The notes beneath the pieces are model-generated. The model saw nothing but the letters and a program-made list of their open reading frames with translations. It was not told the origin of the DNA and did no database searches. This document shows, piece by piece, positions 53,388-61,718 of a stretch of 64,000 nt of DNA (position 1 is its first letter; the number at the start of each line of letters is the position of its first letter). The stretch lies in NCBI GenBank assembly GCA_963721905.1, contig CAVRMF010000030.1, positions 124,001 to 188,000 on the forward strand. Reading direction: 5' to 3'. Source of the DNA: Roseiarcus sp963721905 (lineage in GTDB: Bacteria > Pseudomonadota > Alphaproteobacteria > Rhizobiales > Beijerinckiaceae). The translations under genes and the position numbers were made by a program.

Positions 53388-54365
53388 ATGCTGATCAATC
53401 GTAGACAAGTGCTTATCGGAAGCGTCGGCGCCGCAGGGCTGACGATCGTCCCGGCCTTCGGCCAGGTGCCGCCGCTGAAGAAGAAGGACGCGTACAAAGT
53501 CGGCTTCGCGCAGACTGAGAGCAACAATCCCTGGCGTCTCGCCCAGACCGAGAGCATGAAAGACGAAGCGGCCAAGCGGGGCGCCCAGCTTGTTTATACC
53601 GACGCCGCCGGCTCTGCGGCCAAGCAGGTCGCCGACGTCAACAGCATGATCGCCCAAGGCGTCGATTTCATTTTCCTCCCCCCGCGCGAGGAGAAGCCGC
53701 TCATCCCCGCGGTCCTCAATGCCAAGAAGGCTGGCATCCCGGTGCTCCTGGTCGACCGCAACGTCGATCCCGCGCTCGCCAAGCCTGGCGTCGACTTCCT
53801 CGCCTTCATTGGCTCGAACTTTATCCTGGAAGGCCAGCGCGTCGCGGACTGGACGATCTCCAAGACCGGCGGCAAGGGCAAGATCATCGAGCTCGAGGGC
53901 TCGGTCGGCGCGTCGCCCGCCAACGACCGCAAGAAGGGGTTCGACGACCAGATCAAGGCGAAAGCTCCGGACATGGTGATCCTTGCCAGCCAGTCGGGCG
54001 ATTTCGCCCGCGACAAGGGCCGCCAGGTTGCCGAGACTTTGCTGCAGGCGCATCCGGACGCAACCATCGTCTACGCCCACAACGATGAAATGGCGCTCGG
54101 CGCGATCGCGGCCATCGAGGCCGCCGGCAAGGTTCCCGGCAAGGACATTCTCGTCGTTTCGATCGACGGCGAGAAGGACGCGGTGCAAGCGATCATTGAC
54201 GGGAAGCTCGGCGCGACCTGCGAATGCAATCCGCGCTTCGGGCCGGCGGCGTTCGACATCCTCTACAAATACGCCAACGGCGACACGATCCCGCCAATGA
54301 TTATCAATCCGGACCGCTTCTTCGACGCCAGCAACGCGAAGGACGTACTGTCGAGCGCGTTCTGA
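53388..54365 (+). CDS. Sugar ABC transporter substrate-binding protein (ribose type)
   Basis: A 325-residue periplasmic binding protein of the RbsB-like cluster. The leader MLINRRQVLIGSVGAAG has a twin-arginine-like pair and cleaves near AFGQ. The mature part begins YKVGFAQTESNNPWR and contains QGVDFIFLPPREEKPLIPAV, GIPVLLVDRNVDP and YAHNDEMALGAIAA. The ligand is unknown; RbsB relatives bind pentoses, inositols or hexoses. The first gene of the operon, it is followed by a stem-loop that probably raises its level relative to the ATPase. Confidence 0.93.
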   Translation: MLINRRQVLIGSVGAAGLTIVPAFGQVPPLKKKDAYKVGFAQTESNNPWRLAQTESMKDEAAKRGAQLVYTDAAGSAAKQVADVNSMIAQGVDFIFLPPREEKPLIPAVLNAKKAGIPVLLVDRNVDPALAKPGVDFLAFIGSNFILEGQRVADWTISKTGGKGKIIELEGSVGASPANDRKKGFDDQIKAKAPDMVILASQSGDFARDKGRQVAETLLQAHPDATIVYAHNDEMALGAIAAIEAAGKVPGKDILVVSIDGEKDAVQAIIDGKLGATCECNPRFGPAAFDILYKYANGDTIPPMIINPDRFFDASNAKDVLSSAF

Positions 54366-54392
54366 GACTCTGCTCCTAGCTCTTGCCGAAAA

Positions 54393-54424
54393 CCCTCCCG
54401 CCTGCTTTGCTGCCGGCGGGAGGG
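54393..54424 (+). terminator. Stem-loop between the binding-protein and ATPase genes
   Basis: CCCTCCCGCC and GGCGGGAGGG pair perfectly across a 12-base loop, 27 bases after the binding-protein stop. There is no long T run (GCGCATTT follows). Such intercistronic hairpins behind binding-protein genes usually cause partial termination or protect the upstream message. Confidence 0.6.
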
Positions 54425-54471
54425 CGCATTTCGGGCAGCGCCCGTCGCGGCCGCCAAGACCGAAAGTTCCG

Positions 54472-56004
54472 ATGACCGCTCCGCTCCTCGCCATGCGCGA
54501 CATCGACAAGCGCTTTCAGGGAGTGAAGGCCTTGTCGTCCGCCTCACTCGAAGTCGCCCCCGGCGAGATCATGGCCCTTGTCGGCCAGAACGGAGCCGGA
54601 AAGTCGACCCTCATCAAGGTGCTGACCGGCGCTAACCGACGGGACGGCGGCTCGATCACGTTCGGCGAGGAACCGATCGACTTCGCATCGCCCCACGAGG
54701 CCCAGCGCGGGGGCATCAGCACCATCTATCAGGAGATCAACCTCGTTCCTTTCCGCTCGGTGGCCGAGAACGTCTTCCTTGGCCGGGAATACCGCCACTA
54801 TGGCCTGCTCGACTGGAGGCGCATGAACGACGAGGCGGCCGAGCTTCTGCGGCGCTTCGCGATGGAGATCGACGTGCGGCGTCCGCTGATGGACTTCAGT
54901 ACGGCGATCCAACAGATGGTCGCGATCGCGCGCGCGGTGTCGTTCAAGGCGCGCCTCGTGATCATGGACGAGCCGACCTCCTCGCTCGATGAACGCGAGG
55001 TCGCGGTTCTGTTCGACGTCATGCGCCAGCTGCGCGCCGAAGGCGTCGCCGTCATTTTCATCACCCACCGGCTCGACGAGCTCTATCAGGTCTGCGACCG
55101 GGTCACTGTGATGCGCGACGGGCGCACGGTGACGACGAGCCTCATGGCGGAGGTCGACAAGCTGCACCTGATCGCAGCGATGCTGGGACGAGACCTCGAG
55201 ACCGTGCGCACGCACGCGACCGGCTTTTCCGCGGCGTCGGGCAAGGCGGGCGATGAAGTGCTTTCCGCCGAAGGCTTGCGGATCGGGCGCAAAGTGCGCG
55301 ACGCGCGAGTAGAGGTGAGGGCCGGCCAGATCGTCGGACTCACGGGCCTGCTCGGATCAGGGCGAACGGAAGTGGCGCGCGCGGTCTTCGGCGCCGACCC
55401 GCCGGACGCCGGAACGATCCGCCTGACGGGCAAGGAAGTCACGCCGCGCGAACCTGCTGAGGCGATCGCGCTCGGCGTTGGCTATTGCAGCGAAGACCGC
55501 AAGGCGGACGGCATCATCCCCGACATGTCGGTGCGCGAAAACATCACGCTCGGGATCCTGCCGCGACTGACGAGCATGGGCGTGGTGGACGAGGCGCGCC
55601 AGCGCGCCATCGTCGACCGATTCATGGCCCGGCTGGCGATCAAGGCGGCAAGCGTCGAACAGAAGATCCGCGAGCTTTCCGGCGGCAATCAGCAGAAGGT
55701 GCTGCTTGCGCGCTGGCTGTGCACCGACCCGAAGCTCCTCATCCTCGATGAGCCGACGCGCGGCATCGACGTCGGCGCCAAGGCCGAGATTCAGTCGCTG
55801 ATCCGGGAGCTTGCCGATCAGGGCCTGGGCGTCTTGATGATCTCTTCCGAGCTCGAAGAAATCGTCGAGGGCGCCGACCGAGTGTTCGTGCTGAGCGACG
55901 GCCGCACGGTGGCCGATCTGCCCCACGCCGCGGCCAGTGCGTCGGCGATCATGGCCGCCATGGCGCACGAGGACCCGGCTGCAACCGGGGCCGCCAATGG
56001 TTGA
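54472..56004 (+). CDS. Sugar ABC transporter ATP-binding protein (RbsA-type, two ATPase domains)
   Basis: A 510-residue cytoplasmic protein with two fused ATPase halves. The first has Walker A GQNGAGKSTLIK and Walker B LVIMDEPTSSLD, with a weak signature (DFSTAIQQMVAIARAV). The second has the degenerate P-loop LLGSGRTEVARAV usual in RbsA, the canonical signature LSGGNQQKVLLARWL and LLILDEPTRGID. It drives import through the two permeases encoded next. Its stop overlaps the first permease start by eight bases. Confidence 0.94.
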   Translation: MTAPLLAMRDIDKRFQGVKALSSASLEVAPGEIMALVGQNGAGKSTLIKVLTGANRRDGGSITFGEEPIDFASPHEAQRGGISTIYQEINLVPFRSVAENVFLGREYRHYGLLDWRRMNDEAAELLRRFAMEIDVRRPLMDFSTAIQQMVAIARAVSFKARLVIMDEPTSSLDEREVAVLFDVMRQLRAEGVAVIFITHRLDELYQVCDRVTVMRDGRTVTTSLMAEVDKLHLIAAMLGRDLETVRTHATGFSAASGKAGDEVLSAEGLRIGRKVRDARVEVRAGQIVGLTGLLGSGRTEVARAVFGADPPDAGTIRLTGKEVTPREPAEAIALGVGYCSEDRKADGIIPDMSVRENITLGILPRLTSMGVVDEARQRAIVDRFMARLAIKAASVEQKIRELSGGNQQKVLLARWLCTDPKLLILDEPTRGIDVGAKAEIQSLIRELADQGLGVLMISSELEEIVEGADRVFVLSDGRTVADLPHAAASASAIMAAMAHEDPAATGAANG

Positions 56005-56989
56005 CGCGCCGACGATTGCCGGCAAGGGCGCTTCCCTGGACGTGACGACGTTCTTCCGGCGCTACGCGGCGTTGACCGCGCTCATCGTTCTCCTCGTGTT
56101 CGATTTCGCCGTCACGCCGAATTTCGCCAGTTGGCAGACTCTGAACGTGAACCTCACTCAGGTCGCGACCATCGTCATTGTCTCGGTCGGCATGACCCTG
56201 GTCATCGCCACCGGCGGCATCGACCTTTCCGTCGGCTCGCTGATGGCGATCGCGGGCGCGCTCGCGCCCCTCATCTTTCTGAGCCCATTCGGACGCACCC
56301 ATCCGGGGCTCGGCGACGCACTCGCCTTCATCAGCCCCGTCGCCGCCGCTGGCCTGCTCGGGATGTTCAACGGCTGGTTCATCACCCGCTTCCAGGTGCA
56401 ACCGATCGTCGGCACGCTCGTCATGTTCATCGCCGGACGGGGCATCGGACAGGTGCTGACCAACGGCAATCTGCAGGCGTTCAAGAACCCGACGTTCCAG
56501 TTCATCGGCCTCGGGCGCATCCTGGGCGTGCCATTCCAGGTCATCATCATGCTGGTGCTCGTCGCCGCGGCCGCATGGACATTGCGGCGGACCCTGTTCG
56601 GCCGCCAAATTCTGGCGGTCGGCGGCAACGAGAGGGCGGCGCGCCTGGCGGGCGTGCCGGTGAACCGGGTCAAACGCTGGGTCTATGCGATCAGCGGGCT
56701 TTGCGCCGGGATCGCGGGCCTCGTCGTCGTATCGATCAATTCGTCCAGCGACGCCAATCTCGTCGGCCTCGGCATGGAGCTCGATGCGATCGCCGCGGTT
56801 GCGGTCGGAGGCACGCCCTTCACCGGCGGGCAGGCGAGCGTGGTCGGCTCGCTGATCGGCGCGCTCCTGATCCAGCTCGTGCGCTACACGCTGCTCGCCA
56901 ACGGCGTGCCGGACGCGGCCGCGCTGGTCGTCAAGGGGCTTATCATCGCCGGCGCAGTCTGGTCGCAGCAGCGGGGCAAGTCCGCATGA
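55997..56989 (+). CDS. Sugar ABC transporter permease 1 (RbsC-type)
   Basis: A 330-residue inner-membrane permease with about nine hydrophobic segments. The family block VGMTLVIATGGIDLSVGSLM is present, with AVGGNERAARLAGVPVNRVK in the coupling region. The ATG at 55997 overlaps the end of the ATPase gene; an earlier in-frame ATG would intrude deeply into it. It ends in ATGA shared with the second permease start. Confidence 0.93.
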   Translation: MVDAPTIAGKGASLDVTTFFRRYAALTALIVLLVFDFAVTPNFASWQTLNVNLTQVATIVIVSVGMTLVIATGGIDLSVGSLMAIAGALAPLIFLSPFGRTHPGLGDALAFISPVAAAGLLGMFNGWFITRFQVQPIVGTLVMFIAGRGIGQVLTNGNLQAFKNPTFQFIGLGRILGVPFQVIIMLVLVAAAAWTLRRTLFGRQILAVGGNERAARLAGVPVNRVKRWVYAISGLCAGIAGLVVVSINSSSDANLVGLGMELDAIAAVAVGGTPFTGGQASVVGSLIGALLIQLVRYTLLANGVPDAAALVVKGLIIAGAVWSQQRGKSA

Positions 56990-57984
56990 GCGCTGGAACT
57001 GCAACTTCCGCCGCGCAGTCGAGACTGAGCAGCCTTGCCTGGGCCGGGCAGCAGCGCGTCCTGATCGCGCTCGTTCTCCTCATCCTCTTCGGCGCGCTTC
57101 GCTACGACCATTTCCTTGGCGCCTACAATGTGCTGAGCGTGCTGCGCTACAATTCGATGTTCGCGCTGACAAGCCTTGGCATGTGCTTCGTCATCATGAC
57201 GGCCGGCATCGACCTGTCGGTCGGAACGACCGCAGCCTGCGCCAGCGTCGTCTCCGCGGTGCTTTCCCCGATGGGGCTCCTTCCGGGATTGCTGGGCGGC
57301 CTCGCCACCGGAGTCGCAGTCGGCGCCATCAACGGCTTCATGGTGACGCGGATGAAGATCCTGCCCTTCATCGCGACGCTCTCCGGCATGCTGATGGCGA
57401 GCGGGACCGGCCTTCTCCTTGCGCACAACCAGTCGGTCTCGGTCTCCTACGACACAGACTTCACTTGGCTCGGCCAGGGCGACTTTCTCGGTTTCCCGAC
57501 ACCGGCCTGGATCGCCGGCGCGGCTTATGTCTACGGGTCAATCGTGCTCAACTTCACCAGCTTCGGCCGCTACGTTCTGGCGATCGGCGGCAATGAGGAA
57601 GCGGCGCGGCTGATGGGCCTGCCGGTCGACCGGGTGAAGTTTTGGACCTACGTCCAGTCCGGAGTGTTCGCGAGCCTTGCCGGCGTTATCCTCGCCGCAC
57701 AATTCGGCGCCGGGCAGCCGGCGGAAGGCGTGGGCTGGGAACTGTTCTCGATCGCCGCCGTCGTCGTCGGCGGAACGCTGCTGACGGGCGGCGTAGGCTC
57801 GGTCGCCACAACGTTGATCGGGGTGCTGCTGCTCGGCCTCATCTTCAACGTGCTCAATTTCGAGAACGGGCTCGGCTGGATCAGCCTCAGCGCCTACTGG
57901 CAATCCGTGGTGCGGGGCGTGTTCCTGATGGTTGTCGTGATGGCGGGCTCGGGCGCCGCGAGACGGGCGATCAGGGCGGCGTAA
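56986..57984 (+). CDS. Sugar ABC transporter permease 2 (RbsC-type)
   Basis: A 332-residue inner-membrane permease, paralogous to permease 1 (LGMCFVIMTAGIDLSVGTTA, AIGGNEEAARLMGLPVDRVK). Two distinct RbsC-type permeases form a heterodimer in several rhizobial sugar importers. Its ATG overlaps the stop of permease 1. A 160-base gap then precedes the catabolic genes, which may have their own promoter or ribosome loading site. Confidence 0.93.
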   Translation: MSAGTATSAAQSRLSSLAWAGQQRVLIALVLLILFGALRYDHFLGAYNVLSVLRYNSMFALTSLGMCFVIMTAGIDLSVGTTAACASVVSAVLSPMGLLPGLLGGLATGVAVGAINGFMVTRMKILPFIATLSGMLMASGTGLLLAHNQSVSVSYDTDFTWLGQGDFLGFPTPAWIAGAAYVYGSIVLNFTSFGRYVLAIGGNEEAARLMGLPVDRVKFWTYVQSGVFASLAGVILAAQFGAGQPAEGVGWELFSIAAVVVGGTLLTGGVGSVATTLIGVLLLGLIFNVLNFENGLGWISLSAYWQSVVRGVFLMVVVMAGSGAARRAIRAA

Positions 57985-58144
57985 GCTTGAAGCGCTCAAC
58001 CTCAAACAGCAGACGCCTGTTCGCCGTGCTTGTTCTTATAAGGGATTGAATAAACGCCATCTTCGCCCGCAACTCGCAGGTTGACGTTGGAGCGGCGTTG
58101 TTCCCATAGTGACGAATCAGAGAGGCCCGGGAAGGTAGCAAGCA

Positions 58145-58895
58145 ATGGGAACGGACGAGCGCTTCGACGGCATGTCGGCGGTCGTCACCGGCGGCGCCTC
58201 CGGCATCGGACTTGCGGTTGTGCGCCGGTTCGTCGCCGAAGGCGGACGGGTCACGCTTTGGGACCTCGACCAAGACCGGCTCGAATTCGGCGACCGCCGA
58301 ACTCGGCGCGCGATGCCGCGCCGAACGCATCGATGTCACTGATCCTTCCGATGTCGAGCGCGCGACGGCCTCAACCCGCGCAGCGACGGGCGAGATCGAT
58401 GCGCTCGTCTGCAGCGCGGGCGTGGCGGGACTGAATGCGCTCGTCATCGACTATCCCGTCTCGGAATGGAAGCGGGTCTTCGACATCAACGTCAACGGCC
58501 TCTTCTATTGCAACCGTCTCGTCGCGCGGCTGATGAAAGCGCGCGGCTATGGTCGGATCGTCAACGTCTCTTCGATTGCGGGCAAGGAAGGCAATCCGAC
58601 AGCATCTGCCTACAGCGCGTCGAAGGCGGCGGTGATCGGCCTCACCAAGTCGCTCGGCAAGGAACTCGCCAAAGACGGCGTCACCGTCAACGCCGTCACT
58701 CCGGCGACGATCGACACCCCGATCCTCGCACAGGTTTCGCCGGCGCATATTGCCTATATGCGCTCGAAGATCCCGATGGAGCGCTTTGGCACCGTCGAGG
58801 AAGCCGCGTCGCTCATCTGCTGGCTCGCGAGCCGCGAATGTTCGTTCAGCACGGGCGCGGTCTTCGATCTTTCGGGCGGCCGGGCCACCTATTGA
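58145..58895 (+). CDS. Short-chain dehydrogenase/reductase, frameshifted
   Basis: An SDR of about 250 residues that would oxidise a sugar or polyol hydroxyl with NAD(P). The first frame (58145-58342) gives the coenzyme motif VVTGGASGIGLAVVRRF and LWDLDQDRLEF. The second frame (to 58895) gives ELGARCRAERIDVTD, VCSAGVAG and the catalytic VNVSSIAGKEGNPTASAYSA with the Lys of SASKAAV. One extra base near 58285-58300 separates the frames; without it the protein is continuous and of normal length. Either the gene is newly inactivated or the base is an error. The stop overlaps the kinase gene start (TTGA). Confidence 0.8.
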
Positions 58896-59899
58896 CGCTC
58901 GCCCCCCATGCGAGCGGCGAGCTTCGCGAGTCCCTGTGTCGTCTTGGCCTCATCGGCGCCGCCGAGACGGTCAGGGTTACGCCGCTCGCCGGCGGCGTCT
59001 CGTCGGACATCAGCCTGATCGAGGCTGGCGGACGATGCTTCTGCGTCAAGCGCGCCCTGCCGAGGCTCAAGGTCGCGGCGCTCTGGGAGGCGCCCGTCGG
59101 GCGCAACGCCGCGGAGGCCGCCTGGATGCGCGCGGTCAGTCGCTGGCTCCCGCGCTCGGTCCCCGAGGTGCTTGGCGAAGACAAGACGGCGGGCCTCTTC
59201 GCCATGGAATACCTGCCGCCTGCAGAGTTTGCGCTGTGGAAGACGGAGCTCCTTGCTGGCCAGGTCGACGCCAGTTTTGCGGTCTCGGTCGGGCGCGACC
59301 TCGGACTGATCCATGCCCGAAGCGCGGCCGACCCAAGCATACGCATGGCGTTCGCGAACGACGAAACGTTCGAAGCGATTCGGATCGAGCCCTATCTGCG
59401 CGCGACTGCCCGCGCGCATCCCTCGCTCGCCCACCGCTTCGACGCGCTGGCGAGCGAGACGCTTGCGACAAAGCGCTCGCTCGTGCACGGCGACGTGAGC
59501 CCGAAGAACATTCTCAAAGGTCCGCGCGGCCCGGTCTTTCTCGACGCCGAATGCGCGTGGTTCGGCGATCCCGCCTTCGACCTCGCCTTCTGTCTCAACC
59601 ACCTCCTCTTGAAAGGCGCGCGCGCCGGCGCCGACAAAAAGCGATACCTTGCCGCCTTTTCGGCGCTGGCGGGCGCTTATCTCGAATGCGTCGACTGGGA
59701 GGACGCGAGCGAACTCGAACGCCGCGCCGCCGCGCTGCTGCCCGCATTGTTCCTCGCCCGGGTCGACGGAAAATCTCCGGTCGAATATCTGACCCGCGAG
59801 AGCGAGCGCGAGACGGTCCGCCGTTGCGCGGCGCCGCTCGTCGCCCGGCCGCCAATGAGGCTTGAGGATGTCTCCGAGGTTTGGGGCCGCGCCGCATGA
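58892..59899 (+). CDS. APH-fold phosphotransferase (small-molecule kinase)
   Basis: A 335-residue protein of the aminoglycoside phosphotransferase/choline kinase fold. The catalytic loop is LVHGDVSPKNIL (near residues 196-207), the metal motif VFLDAECAWFGDPAFDLAF. The N-lobe Lys is probably in CFCVKRALPRLKVAALW. The TTG start at 58892 overlaps the SDR stop, and the gene ends in ATGA shared with the enolase-like gene. In this setting it most likely phosphorylates the sugar, sugar acid or polyol handled by the operon, not an antibiotic. The substrate is unknown. Confidence 0.82.
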   Translation: MTLAPHASGELRESLCRLGLIGAAETVRVTPLAGGVSSDISLIEAGGRCFCVKRALPRLKVAALWEAPVGRNAAEAAWMRAVSRWLPRSVPEVLGEDKTAGLFAMEYLPPAEFALWKTELLAGQVDASFAVSVGRDLGLIHARSAADPSIRMAFANDETFEAIRIEPYLRATARAHPSLAHRFDALASETLATKRSLVHGDVSPKNILKGPRGPVFLDAECAWFGDPAFDLAFCLNHLLLKGARAGADKKRYLAAFSALAGAYLECVDWEDASELERRAAALLPALFLARVDGKSPVEYLTRESERETVRRCAAPLVARPPMRLEDVSEVWGRAA

Positions 59900-61194
59900 G
59901 CGATCCGGTCATTCAATCGCTGCGCGCGCGACGCATCTGGGATTCGCGAGGCCGCCCCACAGTCGAAGCGGAGATCGAGCTCAGCGACGGCGCCGTCGGG
60001 CGAGGCGTCGCTCCCGCTGGCGCGTCGCGGGGAAGCCGCGAGGCGGTGGAGAAACGCGACGGCGGTCCGCGGTTCGGCGGTCTCGGCGTGCAAGATGCGC
60101 TGCAGGGAATTCGCACCGAGATTGCGCCCGCGCTCATCGGCTGCGATGCATTCGATCAGGCCGGTCTCGACCGAAGACTCGTGTCGCTGGACGGCACGCC
60201 GACGCTGACGAGGCTCGGCGGCAACGCCCTGACGGCCGTTTCGCTCGCGGCGCTCCAGGCGGCGGCAGCGAGCCGCAAGGTCCCGCTCTGGCGCTACCTC
60301 GCCGGCGACGGGCCGGCGTTGATTCCGCTGCCCGAAATCCAGATATTCGGCGGCGGCGCCCACGCCGGACGGCGGACCGACGTGCAAGATTTCATGATTG
60401 TCGCGCCGAGGGCCACGAGTTTCGCCGAAGCGCTCGAGACGACAGCGGAGGTCTACCACGCGGCCGGACGGATGATGGCTGAGCGCGGGCCTATGCAAGG
60501 CGTCGCGGACGAGGGCGGCTGGTGGCCCGCCTTCTCGAGCAACGAGCAGGCGCTCGACGCGCTGATGCTTGCGGTCGAACGCGCCGGCTTCGCGCCGGGC
60601 GAGGACGCCGCGATCTCGCTCGATGTCGCCGCGTCCGAGTTCGGTTGCGAGGGACGCTACCGGCTTGGCCTCGAGAGGCGCGAACTCGACCGGGACGGTC
60701 TGGCCGAAATGCTGCTCGACTGGTGCGCGCGCTATCCCATCGTCTCGATCGAGGATCCGTTCGCCGAAGACGACGCCGAAGGATTCCGGCGGTTCACCGC
60801 GGCGATTGGCGACCGCGTCCAGGTGATCGGCGACGACCTCCTGGTGACGAACGCCGGGCGCGTGCGCGAAGCGGCGCGTGAGCGCAGCGCCAATGCGGTC
60901 CTGATCAAGGTCAACCAGGCGGGCACGGTCACCGACGCCGGGGCGGCTTACGAAGAAGGCCGCCGCTCGGGCTTTGGAACGATCGTGTCGGCGCGCTCTG
61001 GCGAAACCGAGGACGTCTCGATCGTCCACCTCGCGGTCGGCTGGGGCGCCGGCCAGCTCAAAGTCGGCTCGTTCTCTCGCTCCGAGCGCATGGCGAAATG
61101 GAACGAAGTCCTGCGCATCGAGGAGGCGCTGGGGGATAAGGCGCGCTTCGCCGGGATGGACGCGCTGCCGTCGCGCCGCGGCCTTGCCCGATGA
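59896..61194 (+). CDS. Enolase paralogue with altered active site
   Basis: A 432-residue protein of true enolase architecture (WDSRGRPTVEAEIEL, APAGASRGSREAVEKRD, LKVGSFSRSERMAKWNEVLR). Compared with yeast enolase numbering, the metal ligands D243, E286 and D313 (for D246, E295, D320), the base pair K338 and K389 (K345, K396), H156 (H159) and E206 (E211) are retained. The phosphate-contacting H373 is Ala366 (SARSGETED instead of SHRSGETED), and E168 is Asp165 (VQDFMI). It is therefore unlikely to be the glycolytic enzyme and probably dehydrates a different phosphorylated acid. It overlaps the kinase gene by four bases, which suggests the kinase product is its substrate. Confidence 0.85.
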   Translation: MSDPVIQSLRARRIWDSRGRPTVEAEIELSDGAVGRGVAPAGASRGSREAVEKRDGGPRFGGLGVQDALQGIRTEIAPALIGCDAFDQAGLDRRLVSLDGTPTLTRLGGNALTAVSLAALQAAAASRKVPLWRYLAGDGPALIPLPEIQIFGGGAHAGRRTDVQDFMIVAPRATSFAEALETTAEVYHAAGRMMAERGPMQGVADEGGWWPAFSSNEQALDALMLAVERAGFAPGEDAAISLDVAASEFGCEGRYRLGLERRELDRDGLAEMLLDWCARYPIVSIEDPFAEDDAEGFRRFTAAIGDRVQVIGDDLLVTNAGRVREAARERSANAVLIKVNQAGTVTDAGAAYEEGRRSGFGTIVSARSGETEDVSIVHLAVGWGAGQLKVGSFSRSERMAKWNEVLRIEEALGDKARFAGMDALPSRRGLAR

Positions 61195-61718
61195 TTTGAT
61201 CAATCGACGGACCCAGCGTCTGTCGGCGGCGGAGTGAGCATCTTTCAGGCGGCGGGCTCCGGTCGGTTCGGCGGTTCCTCGAAAATCGACATTTTCTTGC
61301 CAAACGGACCCGGCTGTGATTCACTGTCTGTTCTCGCTGTGGCCAACGGAACGTCGACAGAGGGGCGGAGGCTTTTTTGCGTCGGGGATCGCGATAACCT
61401 ATTGAAAGATTTCAAAACGCCGAAGCAAATGCAAGGAAATTCAAGACCAATCGCTGGAGTGGCGGGTCAAGTCGGCCCGAAATGGCGCCGCAAGCCTTTG
61501 AAACAATGTAATTCGCGCCTCGAAATGGCGCCCGTGGCGAGCGCCGAGGAGTCGTTTGGAGGAGGGTGGTCACGGAGCGAGGCTCGCGCCCCTGCCTCAA
61601 CGAGAGAAGAGCGCGCCCCTGCCTCCACGAGAGAAGAGAGAGACAGCGGCCTCGGAGGTGTTGCACATATTGGCGCCTAAGCCCGAGTCGTCGGCCTACG
61701 AGAGCCGGAGGAAATCGA
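61195..61718 (+). other. Intergenic region with short repeats
   Basis: No convincing gene. Around 61583-61640 a unit of about 27 bases (GCGCCCCTGCCTC, then ACGAGAGAAGAG) occurs twice in tandem. TTGCACATATTGGCGCCTAA at 61661-61680 matches the core of the 59-bp repeats at 35.2-35.4 kb. A Lys/Arg-poor open frame across the region lacks features. The next gene begins after GGAGGAAATCGA. Confidence 0.5.

Noticed and set aside
58892..59899. The APH-fold protein as an aminoglycoside resistance gene
   Set aside because: Its tight overlap with a dehydrogenase and an enolase paralogue in a sugar operon points to a metabolic kinase, and the catalytic loop motif alone does not indicate antibiotic specificity.
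61234..61680. A 148-codon frame before the phosphorylase-like gene
   Set aside because: It covers tandem repeats and has no coding signature; the region fits a spacer better.
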